Source: HGM11525 sp045649145
GTDB lineage: Bacteria; Bacillota; Clostridia; UBA1381
DNA length: 9,517 bases
NCBI GenBank assembly: GCA_045649145.1
Contig: JAZRPK010000018.1
Span: 1 to 9,517 of the forward strand
Direction: 5' to 3'
Below are positions 7,440 through 9,517 of this stretch, piece after piece. The position numbers and the translations under genes were made by a program. The notes below the pieces were generated by a model. The model did not search any database and had not been told where the DNA came from. It was given only the letters and a program-made list of their open reading frames with translations. Every line of letters begins with the position of its first letter. The stretch's first letter is position 1.

Positions 7440-7770
7440 GTTGTGACATCTGGCAAACGATGAAGCGGGAGGTTGCGTACAGAAGGTACGGTTTTTCCGT
7501 GGAGAATGTCCGATTCTTGAAACCGGGCGGCAGGTCGCATCTTACAAAAGAACAGGCATTTTGCGGCTTTTTTGCGTGTATTGTATATACGTAAAAAGCG
7601 TGAGGTGTGCGCGTTTTGTAAAGGTGTGAGAACTCCCGGGAGGCTAAAAAGCTATCCGGGTTTTATTTTGGGAATGTTGGGAAACACCCGGCGGTGTTGT
7701 TAAGAACATCGCAGCTGTCGTGCAATTCGAGGTGTCACGAAAAGATATTTTTTAACAGGAGGGAAAAAAC
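7440..7770 (+). ncRNA. Structured 5' leader of the rpsJ operon, probable attenuator
   Basis: The leader has several helices. Hairpin A is CGTAC (7476-7480) with GTACG (7486-7490). Hairpin B is GTCCG (7508-7512) with CGGGC (7524-7528) and an inner TT/AA pair. A closing helix can join GATG plus CG (7459-7467) to CGCATC (7536-7541), enclosing A and B. The same GATG can instead pair with CATC at 7447-7450. A long imperfect hairpin spans 7566-7599. A terminator-like hairpin follows at 7635-7669. AACACC (7683-7688) pairs with GGTGTT (7693-7698), and TCGTG (7718-7722) with CACGA (7736-7740), close to the rpsJ ribosome binding site. The segments GCGGGAGGTTGC (7465-7476) and GGAGAATGTCC (7501-7511) resemble what I recall upstream of rpsJ in other Clostridia, unverified. 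By analogy with L4 control of the E. coli S10 operon, autoregulation by an encoded protein is a reasonable inference. Confidence 0.6.
7635..7669 (+). terminator. Intrinsic terminator inside the rpsJ leader (attenuator)
   Basis: CCCGG (7635-7639) pairs with CCGGG (7656-7660). The stem continues inward through A7641-T7655 and GCT (7643-7645) with AGC (7650-7652), with small bulges and an AAAA loop. It is followed at once by TTTTATTTT (7661-7669). This is the classic form of a Rho-independent terminator. It lies about 200 bases after the promoter and 100 bases before rpsJ on the same strand, so it would stop the operon's own transcript unless prevented, or else act partially on read-through from gltA. 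Confidence 0.7.
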
Positions 7771-8085
7771 ATGGCAGCAGCAAAGAAAATCAGAATCAAG
7801 CTTAAGGCTTATGACCACGCTGTTCTTGACCAGTCTGCAGAGAAGATTGTCGAGATTGCAAAGAGAACAGGTGCGAAGGTATCGGGACCTATCCCCCTAC
7901 CGACAGACAAGGAGATTATCACAATCCTCCGTGCTGTTCATAAGTACAAGGATTCTCGTGAGCAGTTCGAAAGAAGAACTCACAAAAGACTTATCGATAT
8001 CGTTGTCCCCGGCGCTAAGACAATGGAGGCATTGATAAAGCTTGACTTACCTGCAGGCGTTGAAATCGACGTTATCCAGAAGTAA
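7771..8085 (+). CDS. rpsJ: 30S ribosomal protein S10
   Basis: S10 (also NusE) sits in the head of the 30S subunit and also joins NusB in antitermination complexes and contacts NusG, coupling transcription and translation. The protein is 104 residues, the normal length. The signature HKYKDSREQFERRTHKR is at 57-73, with the long extended loop before it; residues 56-60 form the loop where tigecycline-tolerance changes occur in other Gram-positives. The start is set by AGGAGGG seven bases upstream. It is the first gene of the S10 operon here and is preceded by a long structured leader. Nothing is missing or truncated. Confidence 0.97.
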   Translation: MAAAKKIRIKLKAYDHAVLDQSAEKIVEIAKRTGAKVSGPIPLPTDKEIITILRAVHKYKDSREQFERRTHKRLIDIVVPGAKTMEALIKLDLPAGVEIDVIQK

Positions 8086-8101
8086 GTAAGCAATCGGCAG
8101 T

Positions 8102-8157
8102 AGGCACCTTGGTGTCTATGATGCAGGTCAAGTTCCCGTATCGCTTTTTGCGGGAAC
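8102..8157 (+). promoter_or_regulatory. Structured rpsJ-rplC intercistronic element (two hairpins)
   Basis: The spacer between rpsJ and rplC is 99 bases, long for this operon. It holds a hairpin AGGCAC (8102-8107) with GTGTCT (8112-8117) around a CTTG loop, and a perfect 7-bp hairpin GTTCCCG (8132-8138) with CGGGAAC (8151-8157). No T tract follows the second hairpin, so it is not an intrinsic terminator. An RNA processing site, an mRNA stabiliser or a ribosomal protein binding site controlling rplC are all possible. Confidence 0.5.
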
Positions 8158-8170
8158 CAATAACTGTAAG

Positions 8171-8178
8171 AAAGGATG
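8171..8178 (+). promoter_or_regulatory. Ribosome binding site that fixes the rplC start
   Basis: AAAGGATG lies six bases before the ATG at 8185. An upstream in-frame ATG at 8176 overlaps this site itself, so it cannot be served by it. The 8185 start gives the normal L3 N-terminus MKKAILG and a 209-residue protein. Confidence 0.8.
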
Positions 8179-8184
8179 AAAGTT

Positions 8185-8814
8185 ATGAAAAAAGCGATTT
8201 TGGGCACAAAAGTTGGTATGACTCAGCTTTTTGCCGAGGGCGGCAAGGTAATCCCCGTAACCGTTATTCAGGCAGGACCCTGTACAGTGGTTCAGAAGAA
8301 GACGGTTGATAACGAGGGCTACGACGCTGTTGTAGTAGGCTATGGCGAGGTTCGTGAAAAGTCCCTCAACAAGCCGGAAAAGGGTACATTTGCAAAGGCA
8401 GATGTAGCTGCAAAGAAATATTTGAGAGAGTTCAGACTGGATGACATTTCCTCACTGAACGTTGCAGACGAGATTAAGGCAGACGTTTTCGAAGCGGGCG
8501 AGAAGGTTGACGTTTCGGGCATCTCCAAGGGTAAAGGCTTTGCCGGCCCGATGAAGAGATGGGGTCTTCACAGAGGACCGATGTCCCACGGTTCAGGATA
8601 CCACAGAGGTTCCGGTTCAATGGGCGCTTGCTCAAATCCCGGTCGTGTAATGAAGGGTAAGAAGCTCCCCGGTCATATGGGCGTTGTTAAGGTAACAGTT
8701 CAGAACCTTGAGATTGTTAAGGTTGACGCTGAGGCAGGTTTAATTCTTGTCAAGGGCGCAATCCCCGGCAATAAGGGCGGTCTTGTTACTGTAAGAAACA
8801 GCGTTAAGGCATAA
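8185..8814 (+). CDS. rplC: 50S ribosomal protein L3
   Basis: L3 is a primary 23S rRNA-binding protein needed early in 50S assembly; its extended loop reaches toward the peptidyl transferase centre. From the 8185 start the protein is 209 residues, as in E. coli. It opens with MKKAILGTKVGMTQ and carries the family signature in the central loop: GKGFAGPMKRWG (116-127), SHGSGYHRGSGSMG (134-147) and GRVMKGKKLPGHMG (153-166). The position of E. coli Gln150, the PrmB methylation site, is Ser here (S150), consistent with lineages lacking that modification. It lies between rpsJ and rplD in the standard S10 operon order. Confidence 0.97.
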   Translation: MKKAILGTKVGMTQLFAEGGKVIPVTVIQAGPCTVVQKKTVDNEGYDAVVVGYGEVREKSLNKPEKGTFAKADVAAKKYLREFRLDDISSLNVADEIKADVFEAGEKVDVSGISKGKGFAGPMKRWGLHRGPMSHGSGYHRGSGSMGACSNPGRVMKGKKLPGHMGVVKVTVQNLEIVKVDAEAGLILVKGAIPGNKGGLVTVRNSVKA

Positions 8815-8845
8815 CGGGCGTTCTTAAGAAAGGAGGAAACTGATT

Positions 8846-9469
8846 ATGGCAACAGTAGCTGTATATAATATGGAAGGCGTAAAGACAGGCTCTATGGAAG
8901 TATCCGATAGCATCTTTGCGGCTGAAATCAATAAAGCGGTTCTGCACTCGGTAGTTGTTAACTATCTTGCAAACCAGAGACAGGGCACACAGAACACCAA
9001 AACCCGTACAGAAGTAGCCGGCGGCGGAATTAAGCCGTGGAGACAGAAGGGTACAGGTCGTGCAAGACAGGGTTCAATCCGTGCTCCGCAGTGGACAGGC
9101 GGTGGAGTTGCTCTCGGTCCCAAGCCCAGAGACTACCGTTACAGCCTCAATAAGAAGGTAAAGAAGATTGCTCTTAAATCTGCTCTTTCCGCTAAGTACG
9201 AGGCATATGAAATTTATGTAGTAGAGGACCTCAAGGTAGAGGAAATCAAGACTGCAACAATCGCAAAGCTCTTAAAGGGTCTTGAGATTGATACAAAGGC
9301 TCTTATCGTAACAGCTGAGTGCGATGAGAAGGTTTACAAGTCAGCAAGAAACATCAAGGGCGTTACCCCGACATTTGTGGGTGTCCTTAACACATACGAA
9401 ATCCTCAAGCACAACAAGCTCGTGCTTGCTAAGGATGCAGTAGCTAAGATTGAGGAGGTGCTTGCATAA
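8846..9469 (+). CDS. rplD: 50S ribosomal protein L4
   Basis: L4 binds domain I of 23S rRNA and its long loop lines the peptide exit tunnel. In E. coli it also represses its own S10 operon by acting on the leader RNA, which makes it the first candidate regulator for the leader at 7440-7770. The protein is 207 residues. The tunnel loop is clear: RQGTQNTKTRTEVAGGG (45-61) and KPWRQKGTGRARQGS (63-77), the region where macrolide-resistance changes occur in other bacteria; no unusual residue is evident there. The ribosome binding site AAGGAGG lies before the ATG, 31 bases after rplC. Its stop overlaps the start of rplW by one base. Confidence 0.97.
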   Translation: MATVAVYNMEGVKTGSMEVSDSIFAAEINKAVLHSVVVNYLANQRQGTQNTKTRTEVAGGGIKPWRQKGTGRARQGSIRAPQWTGGGVALGPKPRDYRYSLNKKVKKIALKSALSAKYEAYEIYVVEDLKVEEIKTATIAKLLKGLEIDTKALIVTAECDEKVYKSARNIKGVTPTFVGVLNTYEILKHNKLVLAKDAVAKIEEVLA

Positions 9470-9517
9470 TGAAGTTCGCACACGACGTTATCAGAAGACC
9501 GATCATCTCCGAGCGCA
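9469..9517 (+). CDS. rplW: 50S ribosomal protein L23 (5' part, cut by the window end)
   Basis: Only 16 codons are visible. They include the start of L23 with the family's DVIRRPIISE motif at residues 6-15. L23 sits at the tunnel exit, where trigger factor and SRP dock. The ATG at 9469 shares its A with the rplD stop codon TAA (9467-9469), and GGAGGTG at 9453-9459 inside rplD serves as ribosome binding site, so translational coupling to rplD is expected. The order rpsJ-rplC-rplD-rplW is that of the standard S10 operon. Confidence 0.93.
   Translation, partial: MKFAHDVIRRPIISER

Noticed and set aside
7460..7594. A 44-codon frame in the rpsJ leader (ATG at 7460) that could be a leader peptide
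   Set aside because: No ribosome binding site precedes it, it lies over the paired segments of the leader RNA, and its translation shows no run of regulatory codons or family resemblance.
7694..8035. A 113-codon + strand frame overlapping the rpsJ start
   Set aside because: It overlaps rpsJ in another frame, starts within the leader structure, and gives an Arg/Ser-rich sequence without family features.
8176..8184. Upstream ATG as the start of L3
   Set aside because: It overlaps the ribosome binding site and would add three residues before the conserved MKKAILG N-terminus.

Overview
The window looks like a low- to mid-GC Gram-positive chromosome, most likely class Clostridia and probably in or near the Oscillospiraceae/Ruminococcaceae. 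This rests on strong purine-rich ribosome binding sites before nearly every gene, near-consensus sigma-A promoters with A/T-rich upstream tracts, the Clostridia-style S10/L3/L4 proteins, and a divergent type IIA topoisomerase pair of the kind seen as a second pair in that class. The lineage is an inference from protein character; no marker search was possible. All genes lie on the + strand and no mobile element, CRISPR array, tRNA or rRNA was seen.

Region 1 (1-217) is an A/T-rich promoter region with a perfect TTGACA / 18 bp / TATAAT promoter. Region 2 (218-7320) is a tightly packed set of genes, probably one transcript. It holds a ParE/GyrB-like and a ParC/GyrA-like subunit (19-base gap), then a TagA/WecG-family glycosyltransferase, then a thymidylate kinase gene interrupted by an in-frame TAA at codon 23, then a citrate synthase. 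The topoisomerase pair would act on DNA topology or decatenation, the glycosyltransferase on undecaprenyl-linked cell-surface polymer precursors, dTMP kinase on dTTP supply, and citrate synthase on the first step of the TCA/glutamate route. These do not form one pathway; the grouping looks like a growth-linked housekeeping cluster.

Region 3 (7321-7770) is a 450-base non-coding stretch. It holds an A/T-rich upstream element, a strong promoter (TTGCAA / 17 bp / TATAAT) and an approximately 330-base structured leader that includes a convincing intrinsic terminator about 100 bases before rpsJ. The leader can form several mutually exclusive helices, so transcription attenuation of the ribosomal protein operon is likely. 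Region 4 (7771-9517) is the start of the S10 operon: rpsJ, a structured 99-base spacer, rplC, rplD and the first 16 codons of rplW, cut by the window end.

The observations most worth following are: a perfect sliding-clamp-binding pentapeptide (QLSLF) as the last five residues of the ParC-like subunit; replacement of both fluoroquinolone-contact positions in that subunit by Gln and Ala; the nonsense codon in tmk; and the rpsJ leader with its terminator and competing helices.
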